Part shown: positions 54,401 to 64,000 of the stretch, in pieces
Layout: each line of letters starts with the position of its first letter
How positions within the stretch are numbered: position 1 is the stretch's first letter
Assembly: GCA_037039925.1 (NCBI GenBank)
Contig: JAXRKP010000306.1
Span: 73,501 to 137,500 of the forward strand
Origin: Doris montereyensis
Taxonomy: Eukaryota > Mollusca > Gastropoda > Nudibranchia > Dorididae
Length of the DNA stretch: 64,000 nt
Direction of reading: 5' to 3'
Made by a program: the position numbers and the translations under genes
Notes under the pieces: model-generated
Database searches by the model: none
The model's input: the letters and a program-made list of their open reading frames with translations, nothing else
What the model was told of the DNA's origin: nothing

Positions 54401-57400
54401 AATTTATGGTCTTTTTGTCAGATCTTAGTGAAAATGACAGCGTACGGTCACAAAATATACCATTGTGAAGCATATTATGTTCTAATCATGATTTGTGGTT
54501 TGTATTGTAGTGTGAGGAAGACAGAGGAAAGGGAAGAATTAGACAATAATTTGGAAAAAATTCAATTGTACATGTTGCATGACAAACACAAAAAATGCAA
54601 ATGTTAAGAAAAAATACACAAAGTAACACAAAGACAGTTATCAAGAATTTTAACATTTATTTTGCAGAGCTGTCCTGTCTCAGTAAGCCTTTTATTCTTG
54701 TGTTTTCTGTGTTTGTGTGTCATATATGTCTTTAGTTTTCAAATATTCCCAGTTTCAGGCATTAGCATCAACAGTGGTTCTCTCTCCCGAAGAACCTCAT
54801 ACACTTCATTGTCAGAGTCAATAAGCTCTTCAACACCTCTATCATATTCGATGTACCATAGATCATAACCATCTTCAACTCTAGCCTCGTCAGAATCAGA
54901 GTCAAGACGTTGCATAATCTGCTCATCATCAAAATACACGCTTTCAAAGTTGAAGGTGTAAACATGTCGAAAAAATAGGTCAAATCCGGGTCAAATCAAC
55001 AAATTTTGAACGGAAAAAATTCATGCAGTAGCAGCAGACTATTATGATGGAAGAAATACAACTCTACAAAACAATTTACTTCGTTTTATTTTATATTCAG
55101 CCTTTTTAGAGGAGCTGGTCATGTTTCCACTACAGTCGAAGCCGGCAATATGGAAGTCAACCGGAAGTTTTGACTGTAGTCGAACATGGCAAAATATGGA
55201 TTAAGGAAAAAGGAGTCAGGCCATTGTCAATAGGCCACAAGAATAAAACGGACTTCAGTTTGAAAGCTTATTAATTTGATATTACAACATTTCATAAAAT
55301 CATAAGATCTTATGTTGTGTCGAATAATATATTTCCTTACTACTGATGAAGTTGGTTTTTTTAATTCCTATCATAAAGGTTTTGGCAAAGCAAAAACATG
55401 AATTGATCACATTTTTATATCTAGACTTACTCATCTGCCTCTACTTCTTTGTCGTCTTTAGGTCGCATGGAAGTATCTGACCTCTTCCTCAACTTGTCTG
55501 CAAATTACAAAAATCAAACAAAGAACACTCTCCAGTTAACCGTTGACCACAATCTTCTATTCTAAAGGCAATGCATGACCAGCCTTCCTTAAAACATGAA
55601 ACTGACAAAACTGCTTCTAAATGTTATGATTCAGCACATCATAATCAATATGTAAATCTTGTAAAACATTCAGTATCATCCCTCACCTCTATTCATCGCA
55701 TTTCGTTTTAAATACTGCTGACACACAGTGCATCAATACAAATCTCAGCGACCACAAACTTTTGGGAGATTCTAGGACATTTCCTGTTGTATAGGTGGCC
55801 GAACAGTTCGGCTGTTGGTTGGGGTTCACGAGGTCCCAGGTTCTAATACTAGCAAGGCTAGGGTCCGATGTTGTGTTTCTTGGGAAAAACACTTAATACG
55901 CATTTTCCCCACTATACTCAGATGCAAATGGGTACAAGCTCTAGAAGCTCTGGCTCTATGGCTCATAATGGCCTATTTGAATTGAAGCTCCAGTTTTATT
56001 GCAATGAAAATACAAATATAGCTGCGTTCCTATGGAAACTATATAATAAACACATTCTTTTTTCCAGCTAATTTATACATGCTGAAATGGTAGTAGTTAC
56101 ATTTGTCTCCTTTAAGGAATACAAAAAATGATGTTCAGGACCCCAGTAAAATCAACGACTTGAGAGTGATACTCCACATTTGACTCAAATTAATGGTAGT
56201 ATTCATATATTGCATTATATTTCATACAACCAAAAACAATGTTCTGCAGCGAGCACTTATAATTTATGAGAAAAAAACTTGCTCTTCTTAATCTGTGACA
56301 AGAATACATTAACGATTACAGATTTAGTAAAGAAGATTACCAGGAGTTTTGTAATGTCGAGCTCTTGAAAGTGTGACGCTGTCAAATTCCTGCTTTGCTG
56401 CTTTCACACCCTTTAAATGATGAAAAAGAAACGTAAAGACAATTTTCATAAAAAAACCATCTTGAAAAGAAATATTAACTTTCATTCCTATTAAATCATT
56501 TGAGACTTTTCCAGTTTCACATTAATAATTCTTTCAAATCAAGTGCTAAAAAAGTCCAAAAAGAACAATCATGTAAATTGTTACCATGTTGGGATAAGGA
56601 TGATGCAGTCACAAATGCATATAAACATACACAAATGAATGAAAAAAATCACACAAAGACCAGACCTTCCATTCACCCTTGACAAAATTGCTTAAAAAAT
56701 TTCTCAGACCAAATGTTATGCAATATTATACAAAACATACGTTGTTACATAATACAGGGATGGGGACAAGCTCTGAAAAAAAAACCTGAACTTTATCACC
56801 CCCTTTAAAATTTCAAAATAGTATTACGTAAGAGCATTGTTTTTTAAATACAAGTACAAGAAATATAAAGAAGAGGGCCAAAATATATAAAAAAAACCCA
56901 ATGTTATCAGACATGCCAACTTTTTAGAATCAAAATTCAAAAGAGATCTGTATCACTATCATCACAGTCCTGTAGTAGTATATTGCTGGACTGGCAAGAC
57001 AGCGTCTTGGAGATCGAGTCCTGTATGGTAACTACCTATATATATAAGGGTTTATTTTTCAAAAGTATATCAAGCCATTAGTCTACTACCAGTACCACTA
57101 CTACTATTACTAGGCTTACCACACCAGTATTACTAATTTTAATGTCTCTATCTCTCTCATTAAACGGCGATAAATGATAAATGATACCGTAATGACTCTC
57201 TCTCTCTCTCTCTATTTGGGACATCCGTCCTAATTAGCCTTAGACCCTATGTTTTCCTGGGCGGCTGGTGCTTGTGCATGTATAAAAATGAGACAAAACA
57301 CGGAGAAATCCTCTGTGTCAAAAAACCCGTAAATCCCCATCCCTGTCCCATACGGATTACGACAATTGCTGATGGCTATACTATTCAGTCAATGAAATTA

Positions 57401-60400
57401 GGATAGGCCTGCAGGCAACAGGTAAGAGGTCGGTCCGGTGGAAACGGTGTCGGCTCAGGCATTGCCTCAATGCCTGCGAGAACGACCGGTGACGCATCAT
57501 TTTCCCCTGAAACATCGACTATTTAAAAACTCAGCCAGTTAAAAAATCTCGGAAGTTTCATCTGAAAATTCTGGAGGTCCGTTCGACGTGTCAAACCCGG
57601 AAACGCGGGAAAAACCGGAAAATCCCCATCACTGCAATATGATGACTGGAACAATGCCTGAATCTCAATCTCAAACCGAAGTTCCAACGCCGGAAATCGA
57701 AAATTTTTAACTCGTTTCTTCCGACATTCGTCATTTCTGCCATTCGAATCGCAAATGTCTGGGGGAAAAAATATTTTTCGTTTGGTGGAAAAATGTCGGC
57801 AAATGATAAAATTGCCGGCATTCCGCCTAAAGGCAGAGAAATGGAAGGTCTGAAAGACCCTTTAACAACGAAATGATACATTATAATAACTTATACGTAA
57901 TAGTCGATATTATAATTGAAAACACATTGCCTCAAGGCAAATGTGACTAGAAGACATGAGCCTGCAATGCATTAAAAAAAAGACTGATATAAAAAGAAAA
58001 AGTACTAATAATCTACAGTGATAGAAATTCTCGTGAGCGTCCCTGATGTAAGATAAAAAGAAAGCATTCACAGTTCAATGATTTAGTCCTCTTAATCGTA
58101 ACGCAGTCCTTCAAATCATATTGTAGTGCTTTTAGTTATAATTTAGTCTTCTTGGTTATGATTATGAATACCCTTCAATTCACTATCCAAAATCAATCAT
58201 CACTGAAATGTCTGTACTTCCAATGTTAATCACCAAAAACTAAAGGCCACACATACCTGGCTGATCTGTTTAAATGCTTCACTTTGGCCGATCATTTGAC
58301 CTGATTTGGAGATGGCCTCTGTGGCCTTTGACGCAGTCTCCATGCCCTTCTTCACATATTCTTTCTTTTGAGCTTCTTCCACGGTCTATGTAGAAGACAG
58401 TGAAATGAAAGACGGGTTATTTTTATGAGGCAACTACCTTTAAATCCTCCAGACAATGCATCACTATAGCAAACCTACTGAAAAGGAAAAGTTTAAGAAC
58501 AGCAGGGCATACAAACAGATTTTTACAGATGTCATTGTCCTTGTTTTCAATGTTGCCAGCAATTTTAAATACACGAGTCATGTTTTCAAAACGAATACAA
58601 AAAAAATATTTGTACAAGATTAGAAATGAAAATATCAGACTGTACCAAATCCAATGAACCTTCCTCTAAAAAGACAATTTAGATGATTCATTTTAAAAAA
58701 CCCAACACAGTTAACAGGAAGAACAAAGTTTAACGCACATAAATACTATGTAAGCTTTTAACAAAGCCACAACATTTGATGCTAATGTACAATCTTAAGA
58801 TCAGGTACAATGTTCATATATATGCATATGAAAATTTGGTAAAAATCATAGAACTAATGAAGCAAACAACCTACCTCTGAAACTTTATCCTTTATTGTGT
58901 CGATAGACTTTTTAGGGCAGCAGAACTCTTTAACGTTTCTTCTTCTATGGTTTCCTGTTTTATATAAATAACATAATAATGACACATTTCACATGTTGCA
59001 CAACTAAGAACAATCTGTAATCTTTTGAATTAAACCTTTTCACGTGCTGTAGGGTGTATCCAATGTCTTGTTCTAGTACAACATTATACTGTTATTGCAT
59101 GCATATCCAATGCTCAAATATTCATATATTCTTTATTGGGAATGAATGATCAACATAGTTTGATGAAAACACAGTGATGAACTGATGAATGAGAATCCCA
59201 CACATCAAATCTCTCAAGTTCTAGGATGCAACATGGCCACAGTAATATTTCAGAAGGAAAGCAAAACAATAAGGAAAACACAAATGTACAGTGGAGAAGC
59301 TAAAATGTATCATCTACCAAATCAAGACTATGAAGATATTTATTCCAATTTTAGTTCAAATGAAAAGCATTAACTAATTTCTTAATGAAACTTACAAATT
59401 TCCTCCTTGCTTGCTTCAAGGCATCAGATTCCTCTAGTTTCTTGGTTTCTTCCTTAAATTTCGCTATACTGTCCTGATGAAGGATACAAATTTTGAAGAA
59501 TAGAATGATTTCCTTTAAATTTAAAAATAGCGTTCCTATTTTCCAAGAAACTTTCCAGTGGTGTTTATTTTAAAAAGATTTTGTTAAAAGTCCAATTCAT
59601 GAATAACTATGAGAATGCTTAAAAAAACAACCCATGGGATGAGTTCCTTCAAGGCCGTTACGGAGCTTATCCTGGTTCCTATAGCGTGGAGCAGAACAGG
59701 TGTAATAATTACCTCCTGGGCAGGACGCTAGTCTGACGCAGGTTTTTTCACTCCCATGCAGGTGCATGTACCCATTTTCACCTAGATTGAGTGTGGACAA
59801 TAAATGTTAAGCGACTTTCCCAAGAAACACAACATCGGGCCTGGTTTTGCCAGGATTCAAACCCCGGACCTTATGATCCCAGGTTTAGCAGCCTAATCAC
59901 TTGTCTACCTCCGCCTCTTGGGATCAGTGATGAACGATAAAGGAGGGCCCTTCATCAATGACAGTAAAGCAATGAAATGGTTGATAAGCGGCATATTAAA
60001 ACGTTGCCAGACAGTTTTGGGCACCACCATTACTTCTGCATTCAACTGACCAATTTTCTCGCTTTCTGACCATTGTACTTCTATTACATTAGGTAATCAA
60101 TCCACCCCAACTCAGTTCATGGAGATCAAGAGATAATAATGTAAATAGGCAAGCAATAAACTTTTCTTCATCAATCTTGTTACATACAAAGAATAGACAA
60201 GAAAAAAACTTGGCCACTTTGGGATTGAACCCGTGACCTGTGTCCACACTCATGGCCTTGCCATGAAAAGAAAGCGTGCTACCAACCGAGCTAACTACGC
60301 TCCTTAATATTATTTAATGTCATTTCCTTCATTTTCAACATGCCCCATTGCCTCACTATTTGTCTTTATACTATTTTATTAATAGTTTGTCTAATTTAGT

Positions 60401-61416
60401 ATTCTCGTATAAAATGATTTTCAAGGATTATTAATGAATTTTAATTACAAAACAGTACTTATCTGAAGAGATGTTTGATTTACTTACTTTCATCTCTTTA
60501 CTTTTCTTCATATCCTGCCTGATGTTGTCAATAACAGTCTGAAAGAAGTTCTTATTTGACATCTGTCGATACTATAACACAGATAAAGAGATAATAATAT
60601 GATCATATTATGCATTTGACCGGTTGCAATATTTTTAACAAATATTAGTCTTAATAATGTCTGTGCAATCAACTCATGTAAATAATTTCACAACATATTT
60701 ACCAAACAATTTCTTCTGATTCTACAAAAACACTCAATTTTTTCAAATGAACAACAGATTTTAATATGAAAATGTTGGTTTAAAACAATGTACCTAACGT
60801 TGGCTCTCATCATAAATCAGTTCTGGTCAAAGACTTAGCCTTTAATTCAAGTTTTAAACTTCATTTCTAAAACAATTGATTTGTTTTTCCTATTGTCTCG
60901 AAGCGGTCCTATAATGAATAAGGACATTCTTTTACATGTCAGAGCAAATCTGTTATAAAAAGTGAACAGTAACTAAGCAAAATAAACCTTCAGACACAAT
61001 TCTGAACACCACTTAGCCTAAATATGGATAGAATTTATTTTTCTTCCATTTCTTAATCCTTTTGTTCTTTTATTTAATTTATTCATTTCAAGGTCACAAT
61101 GAGTGATTTGACCAGTTGTTCCTCTCAAACCTTTCTGATCAAGGAAAAAATAAATATTGTTTAACTTATGCACTATTCCTATGAACACCCCATTTACTTA
61201 TTCTGTTCAAATCTATAGACACAAGAAATGAGCTGCCTTTTATAAGGAGATATTCTACAGTCGTTCTCTAGTATATCATTATAGTCATAATATTACCTGG
61301 AAAAAGTTGGCCTTAAGCTGGCCATGATGTGAAAGAAGGCTTTTCTGTTCAAATTTTCCTTGGGGTAAAACTGTTGATTCTGAAATTGATCGCTGTGCCA
61401 CATTTCTTCCTATCAT
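45442..61416 (-). CDS. TIMM44: TIM44, mitochondrial import inner membrane translocase subunit (14 exons)
   Basis: Minus-strand exons, high to low: 61422-61297, 60538-60488, 59473-59396, 58954-58875, 58385-58257, 56410-56341, 55497-55431, 53888-53803, 52593-52501, 51202-51078, 50371-50321, 50077-49989, 48942-48830, 45561-45442 (TAA). TIM44 tethers mtHsp70 to the TIM23 channel on the matrix side. Start chosen at Met 61416-61414: MIGRNVAQRSIS is Arg-rich and acid-free like a presequence, and an in-frame TAG lies just upstream if unspliced. Conserved blocks: DNIRQDMKKSKEMK, FKEETKKLEESDALKQARRK, GMVLHKDSKFYQSW, VKYDESENVVVRASR, FTKTEMSEVMTEICKIDP, EKEIIPNILEAMIRGELDVL, MYVWALCRDQEELEPTAAWK. Exons 58954, 50077 and 48942 are each one base short at a homopolymer. 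If those are base errors the protein is about 424 aa (human 452); otherwise this is a pseudogene. Confidence 0.9.
45860..45955 (+). repeat. SINE-1 body fragment
   Basis: GGTGCAAATGGGTATCAGAA and GGGAAGTAAATGCAGACTTG match the central body of SINE-1 (34237-34340). Head missing. TIMM44 last intron, antisense to the gene. Confidence 0.5.
45955..46845 (-). mobile_element. LINE-A copy 6: 5'-truncated 3' half
   Basis: Reverse orientation of LINE-A from the AFD region to the 3' end. Read on the minus strand it includes MLSFADDLALFG near 46535, the C-terminal stretch and the CAGGACAGGGTAGGCTGG-type end. In contrast to copy 5, the FADD motif is present. Diverged by many substitutions and stops. It lies in the last TIMM44 intron, sense to that gene. 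Confidence 0.8.
46883..47008 (+). repeat. R5 dispersed repeat, copy 4
   Basis: GCAATTTACCTCATCCACCA, GTGATCTTAGGGTGAATTAA and GTTGGACCTACCAGAAGTGC match R5. It starts about 38 bp from the truncated end of LINE-A copy 6. Confidence 0.75.
47010..48829. other. TIMM44 last intron, remaining part; no gene seen
   Basis: Holds short poly-A/T runs, a C-rich stretch (47570-47710), CA microsatellite bits near 48113, and a region at 48540-48760 with repeated TTTCC and GAYTTTCC words. A minus-strand open frame at 48489-48112 (125 codons) has no recognised motif. Confidence 0.35.
49590..49735 (-). repeat. SINE-3 (tRNA-headed), single copy
   Basis: On the minus strand GAAGCTCAGTCGATAGAGCG fits box A and GAGTTTGATTCCCAG fits box B, followed by CTGGCAAAGTTTTCTGG. 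The rest does not fold as a clean tRNA. It is unlike SINE-1, 2 and 4 in the body and lies in the TIMM44 intron between exons 49989 and 48942. Confidence 0.55.
49865..49962 (+). repeat. Dispersed repeat, partner of 3430-3530
   Basis: Same orientation and order of blocks as 3430-3530: GGTTATA, TCACATAT, TTGTTCTATCTTT versus CTGTTCTGTCTTT, then GGATTTGTCACTTATT. TIMM44 intron. Confidence 0.5.
50690..50995 (+). repeat. SINE-4, best copy (tRNA-derived)
   Basis: The head GGACTCGGTAGTTCAGAGGC (box A) and GGGTTCAAGCCCCGGC (box B) are close to a tRNA. After a poly-A/poly-C patch the body shows CAGACAGACAATAAGAAG, GTCTCCTGTGCAGATCACAA and ends in GGTAAAATCAAATTAAATCA. Its reverse complement matches 630-1141. 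It lies in the TIMM44 intron between exons 51078 and 50371. Confidence 0.75.
51203..52500. other. TIMM44 intron; nothing recognised
   Basis: About 1.3 kb of intron with no recognised repeat, TIR or exon-like frame. Confidence 0.4.
53081..53220 (+). repeat. (GAA)n microsatellite in TIMM44 intron
   Basis: About 43 GAA triplets with small interruptions (GAAA near 53089 and 53190). In the TIMM44 transcript it reads (UUC)n. Confidence 0.97.
53349..53425 (+). repeat. (GAAT)n microsatellite
   Basis: TGAATGAATGAATGAATGAA repeats, decaying to AAATAAATGAAT. Confidence 0.9.
53440..53580 (+). repeat. R5 dispersed repeat, copy 5
   Basis: TTGGAATTTACCCTGTCCAC, GTGATCTCAGGATAAATGAA and AAGCAGGACCTACCAACAGG match R5. 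It follows the (GAAT)n tract. TIMM44 intron, antisense to the gene. Confidence 0.8.
54169..54185 (+). mobile_element. PiggyBac-like terminal sequence at TTAA
   Basis: TTAA followed by CCCTTATGTTGCC resembles the CCCTTT-type ends of piggyBac elements, whose target is TTAA. No matching opposite end was found, so this is tentative. Confidence 0.3.
54739..54983 (-). pseudogene. Acidic peptide, possibly N-terminus of a piggyBac-type transposase
   Basis: A minus-strand frame (54939-54739) reads DDEQIMQRLDSDSDEARVED and further Asp/Glu-rich sequence. PiggyBac transposases often start with such acidic regions, and a TTAA-CCCTT end lies 560 bp away on the side the frame points to. No DDE catalytic domain follows, so any element is internally deleted. 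It could equally be a chance frame. Confidence 0.3.
55131..55178. mobile_element. 48-bp remnant: two pogo-like TIR ends almost back to back
   Basis: TACAGTCGAAGCCGG at the left and, reversed, TACAGTCAAAACTTCCGG at the right, flanked by TA. The left end matches the TIR at 22613. GGAAGTCAACCGGAAGTTTT lies between. TIMM44 intron. Confidence 0.55.
55790..55985 (+). repeat. SINE-1 copy
   Basis: Degraded head with GGTTCTAATACTAGCAAGGC as box B region, then TTGTGTTTCTTGGGAAAAAC, ATGCAAATGGGTACAAGC and CTCATAATGGCC. TIMM44 intron, antisense to the gene. Confidence 0.75.
56755..57634. mobile_element. hAT-like TIR element (non-autonomous, boundaries unsure)
   Basis: The left end CAGGGATGGGGAC is mirrored by TCCCCATCCCTG ending at 57345 and again by TCCCCATCACTG ending at 57634. 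CAGGGRTGG-type ends are typical of hAT elements. Two alternative right ends could mean nesting. No 8-bp target duplication could be matched and no transposase is present. TIMM44 intron. Confidence 0.45.
59640..59925 (-). repeat. SINE-1 copy, nearly complete
   Basis: Reversed head at right (GGATTCAAACCCCGGACC box B; GCAGCCTAATCACTTGTC box A side), body (AGCGACTTTCCCAAGAAACA) and 3' part (GAGTTCCTTCAAGGCCGTTA) at left. The segment GGAGCAGAACAGGTGTAATA to GCTAGTCTGACG is the part related to the minisatellite. TIMM44 intron. Confidence 0.85.
60190..60370 (-). repeat. SINE-2 copy
   Basis: On the minus strand GTTAGCTCGGTTGGTAGCAC (box A) and GTCACGGGTTCAATCCC (box B) are well preserved. The body is partly rearranged: TTATTTAATGTCATTTCC lies on the head side. 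TIMM44 intron. Confidence 0.65.
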
Positions 61417-62003
61417 AGAAACCTGTAACAACTAAGAATAAGATGAAGAAAAAAAGAAGACGAAAATGTATCACTTGGATAAATGGTTTTTGAAAATGGC
61501 CAATTCTTTAATTTAAAGCAACAAGGTCAACTGACGGGCTCATGATCAGTCGTCAAATTTCAATCATCTTACTTGAATCAAAATGATCAGGAGGGAAGAG
61601 TTGGACAAAAATGTATCGTGCTAAAAATTAGACCTGATGAAACACATTGCCGATGAATAGATGCAACTCATTTGCCTCATATTTTGTTTTGAAGGAGACG
61701 CGCTAAGGTTGGGCGATTGACTAGAAAGTAGATCTAAGCAACGACACTCCTTGGACATGAACGGAAATAATGAAAAGATATCAAAATGTAATCTAATGTG
61801 TCATATAAAAAACACAGGTGTTCTAAAGGAAAAGATGGACTTTCATACTTTAAGAGAATGTTATTGATGTTGCATACGGTTAATCTCTCTGATTGTAGTT
61901 TCGTGCGTTCGTGACATCAGGTGCTTTCTCGAACAGCCGCGCCTATACTTGAAGGGAGTGAAAACCGATAGCACTAACTATTGCAATGGATAGAATTGGG
62001 CAT

Positions 62004-62640
62004 TCCGGCAGTGGACAGGAACATCTGTACAGGGATTACGCGATTCCACCCTCCACGACTCTCCTGCTGTCTTGTAGGCTGGTCTTGGCTGACCAAAGGC
62101 TAAGGGAGTTAATCCTGACAGAAAACAACCTGCTGCCTTGCAGGCAGGTCTTGGGTAATCAAATGCTAAGGGAGTTTACCCTGACAGAAAATAGCAAGGC
62201 CTGGTACAGGGCCTCAAGGTAGCAGCCCCACCATCTACCTAGGGTGCAGTAGGCCAATCACCTGCTTATATCCAAAATCAACAGATTCAGAGAAATAAAT
62301 ACAATATACCCGGCTTGACCTTTCGAAGACTAACATGGAAATGAACGCAAACCGTGATTTTTAGAATATGGAATATTAGGGCAATAAATGGAAAAGAGAT
62401 AGAATTAGCTGAAGAAATGGAAAAATTCAAAGTAGACATTTTGGCCATTACAAAAACAAAGAAAAAAAGGACAAGGAATAGAAAATGTAGGATCAAACCA
62501 TACTTTAAGCTTCTCAGGAGAAGATGTCATAGATAGAGCTAGACCAGGAGTAGGCCCCTTAATATATAAAAGGCATGAAAAGCTACTAGAAAAAATAATT
62601 GGAAATTTCTAAGTCCAAAGCTATTAGAGGTAAATATTAA
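62004..62640 (+). mobile_element. LINE-A copy 7: 5' region and endonuclease start
   Basis: Begins CCGGCAGTGGACAGGAAC with two 66-bp units (62062-62195), leader, then the endonuclease start (WNIRAINGKEIELAEEMEKF). The match to other copies stops exactly at TTAA (62637-62640) within the segment GGTAAATATTAA, which in copy 5 continues ACCAAAAGG. Upstream of TIMM44. Confidence 0.8.
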
Positions 62641-62790
62641 CCCTTTCCAGGCCATATTTGCACGTCGCTGGTCACTCCAAGCATACCTACGCTAGTGCCG
62701 AGTCCCGTATATTTGCACCACTCCCAGCCTTCCAGCAAGACTAAGCATTAGTGGCGGGTCCCGTATAACTGCACTGCAGTCCACCCAAAG
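62637..62790 (+). mobile_element. PiggyBac-like end inserted in LINE-A at TTAA
   Basis: TTAA is followed by CCCTTTCCAGGCCATATTTG, fitting a piggyBac-type terminus and target. Two subterminal motifs, GAGTCCCGTATATTTGCACC and GGGTCCCGTATAACTGCACT, repeat about 56 bp apart. The opposite end and transposase are not visible in the window. Confidence 0.4.
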
Positions 62791-63074
62791 GCAGGTTTTG
62801 GAAATGCCTCTATTCTGACCAATTACGCTGATCAACCCACGCCATACCAAACAGAGAAAGTCTATTATACTAAAGGAATAAAAGTGGTAGTTCATTTTCG
62901 AGGCTAACACACACTCGATATATTTCTTATAAAGAGATACAACAACACACAGGACCTCTATCTCAAATGCAGGCTGTGGACCCTCTGCAAAATGTACAAA
63001 ACCAAAGATTCTTGTCTTCGTATGACCGACGCAACTTCTGGACAGATGTCAATTACTTTAGTCAGAAGCTCCAC

Positions 63075-63118
63075 CTTACAGGTGCTTGCACATGTACAGG
63101 GACTAGACGACCCTGCCC
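63075..63118 (+). repeat. Diverged LINE-A 5' leader fragment
   Basis: TGTACAGGGACTAGACGACC and CTGCCCTCCATGAGCC match the leader at 25936-25970. No tandem units follow. Confidence 0.5.
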
Positions 63119-63274
63119 TCCATGAGCCTTCCTCTTCTTCTTCTGCCTCGCCTTGCACTCTCTCTCTTTCTCTGACTCGGAGATGTGTGGGGGGAGAAGT
63201 GGGAGGGGGGGAGACAAGTTCTGATGAATGTTGTCAAGGTGGCGCAGCCTAAAAAGTTTAACCCAAGAAAAAGA

Positions 63275-63385
63275 GCCGGCCCTAAATAAAGGGTGTGTTG
63301 CCGTCCGCCTGGGAAGCGCCCAGGCCCTATATTTAGGGACGCCGTCATTGGCATGGGGAAGCGTGCAGGCCCTATATTTAGGCCA
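63275..63385 (+). promoter_or_regulatory. Doublet of MEF2-like sites in a 45-bp repeat
   Basis: GGGAAGCG, two variable bases, then CAGGCCCTATATTTAGG occurs at 63311 and 63356. Each holds CTATATTTAG, a perfect YTAWWWWTAR site, at 63327 and 63372. A related GGCCCTAAATAAAGGG lies at 63279. Function is unknown; it may be a remnant of a repeat. Confidence 0.35.
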
Positions 63386-64000
63386 GACACCTAGGCTTCT
63401 TGAATGGAAATTTCGACTTTCCTTACATGGTTTATGACGTAGTTTGACCTTTGAGTTCATAGTTAAATAACAGCCAATGAGATTACAATTTATGTTAAGC
63501 TCGTGGCTTTCCGATAGCATCATTATCATTCGTCAAAGCAACGCTTTCCCATTCAACACACTTCGTGCAAGCCTAAGTTGATTACCTTTAAGTTTCTCTT
63601 GTTGCAATAACATATGAATTCCTTATTCTTTCAACTTATAGAAAATGCCTGTTTTATAGGTCTTTTATCATCTGTAAACGTAAACTCATTGTTCAAAACT
63701 TCACCCGTTGCACACACTCGTTTTCTCATGCAAATGGCTGGGGCAATCCTCACTGTAAGAAGGTCACTTCCGGTACACTGCAAGCTCTACTTGGGTTAAG
63801 AATGGACTAGGTGGTATTTATGTCAAATACTAATATTGTAAACTATCAGATATAAAAATTTCATTGAGTATTAATGTTTCTAGATCTATGTTGTCTCTTT
63901 TTTCACTGAGTTTTCAGGTAAACATGTAGGAGTCCCTCCTATAGCACCCCCCCCTCCTATTTTCACTTCATTCCCATTTTGTAAAATTTGGCAAACATTT
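63386..64000. other. Right edge; no gene supported
   Basis: A short plus-strand frame at 63734-63799 starts MAGAILTVRRSLPVHCKLYL, which looks presequence-like, and contains a GTAAGA that could be a donor. No downstream exon is in view, so no gene is called. The rest is AT-rich. Confidence 0.3.

Noticed and set aside
61681..61775. Upstream coding exon for TIMM44 starting at an ATG near 61758 (minus strand)
   Set aside because: A frame exists, but it is not presequence-like and its possible donor is weak. The Met at 61416 explains the N-terminus more simply.
63614..63799. First exon of a mitochondrial protein on the plus strand
   Set aside because: MAGAILTVRRSLPVHCKLYL looks presequence-like, but no downstream exon or promoter evidence lies within the window.

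Overview
This is eukaryotic nuclear DNA: AT-rich, with GT-AG introns, protein-coding exons of 39 to 220 bp, abundant tRNA-headed SINEs, non-LTR retrotransposons, MITEs and long (GA)n, (CT)n and (GAA)n microsatellites. Repeat style and protein sequences fit a lophotrochozoan invertebrate, most likely a mollusc (probably a gastropod). That placement is inference, since no species marker was found.

Three host genes can be rebuilt exon by exon. (1) 174-3040, minus strand: the first four coding exons (about 185 aa) of a Gln/Val-rich, transcription-activator-like protein that continues beyond the left edge. (2) 17964-34554, plus strand: a complete 12-exon calcium/calmodulin-dependent protein kinase IV gene, 343 codons, with all catalytic motifs and the calmodulin-binding segment. 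(3) 45442-61416, minus strand: a 14-exon TIMM44 gene (mitochondrial import motor anchor), nearly complete, with three exons that are each one base short at a homopolymer.

Region by region: 1-5.1 kb holds gene 1, tandem SINE copies and MITEs. 5.1-7.7 kb shows little. 7.8-12.9 kb is a decayed CR1/L2-like LINE on the minus strand (SGNH ORF1, endonuclease, RT, ATCA-type 3' tail), broken up by an LTR-like segment. 12.9-17.7 kb holds LINE copies on the plus strand, the last ending about 260 bp before the kinase start codon. 18-34.6 kb is the kinase gene, with introns loaded with MITEs, SINEs, LINE fragments and two complementary microsatellites around exon 3. 37.2-39.7 kb is a minisatellite that appears to have grown out of a SINE. 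41.9-44.7 kb is another LINE copy. 45.4-61.4 kb is TIMM44 with repeat-filled introns. 62-64 kb holds a LINE 5' fragment interrupted at TTAA and a small doublet of MEF2-like sites.

The three host genes are not a functional cluster. The most unusual features are the inverted (GA)n/(CT)n pair bracketing a symmetric kinase exon, a LINE family with a 66-bp tandem unit in its 5' region, and the SINE-derived minisatellite. No CRISPR array, operon, rRNA or functional tRNA gene was found.
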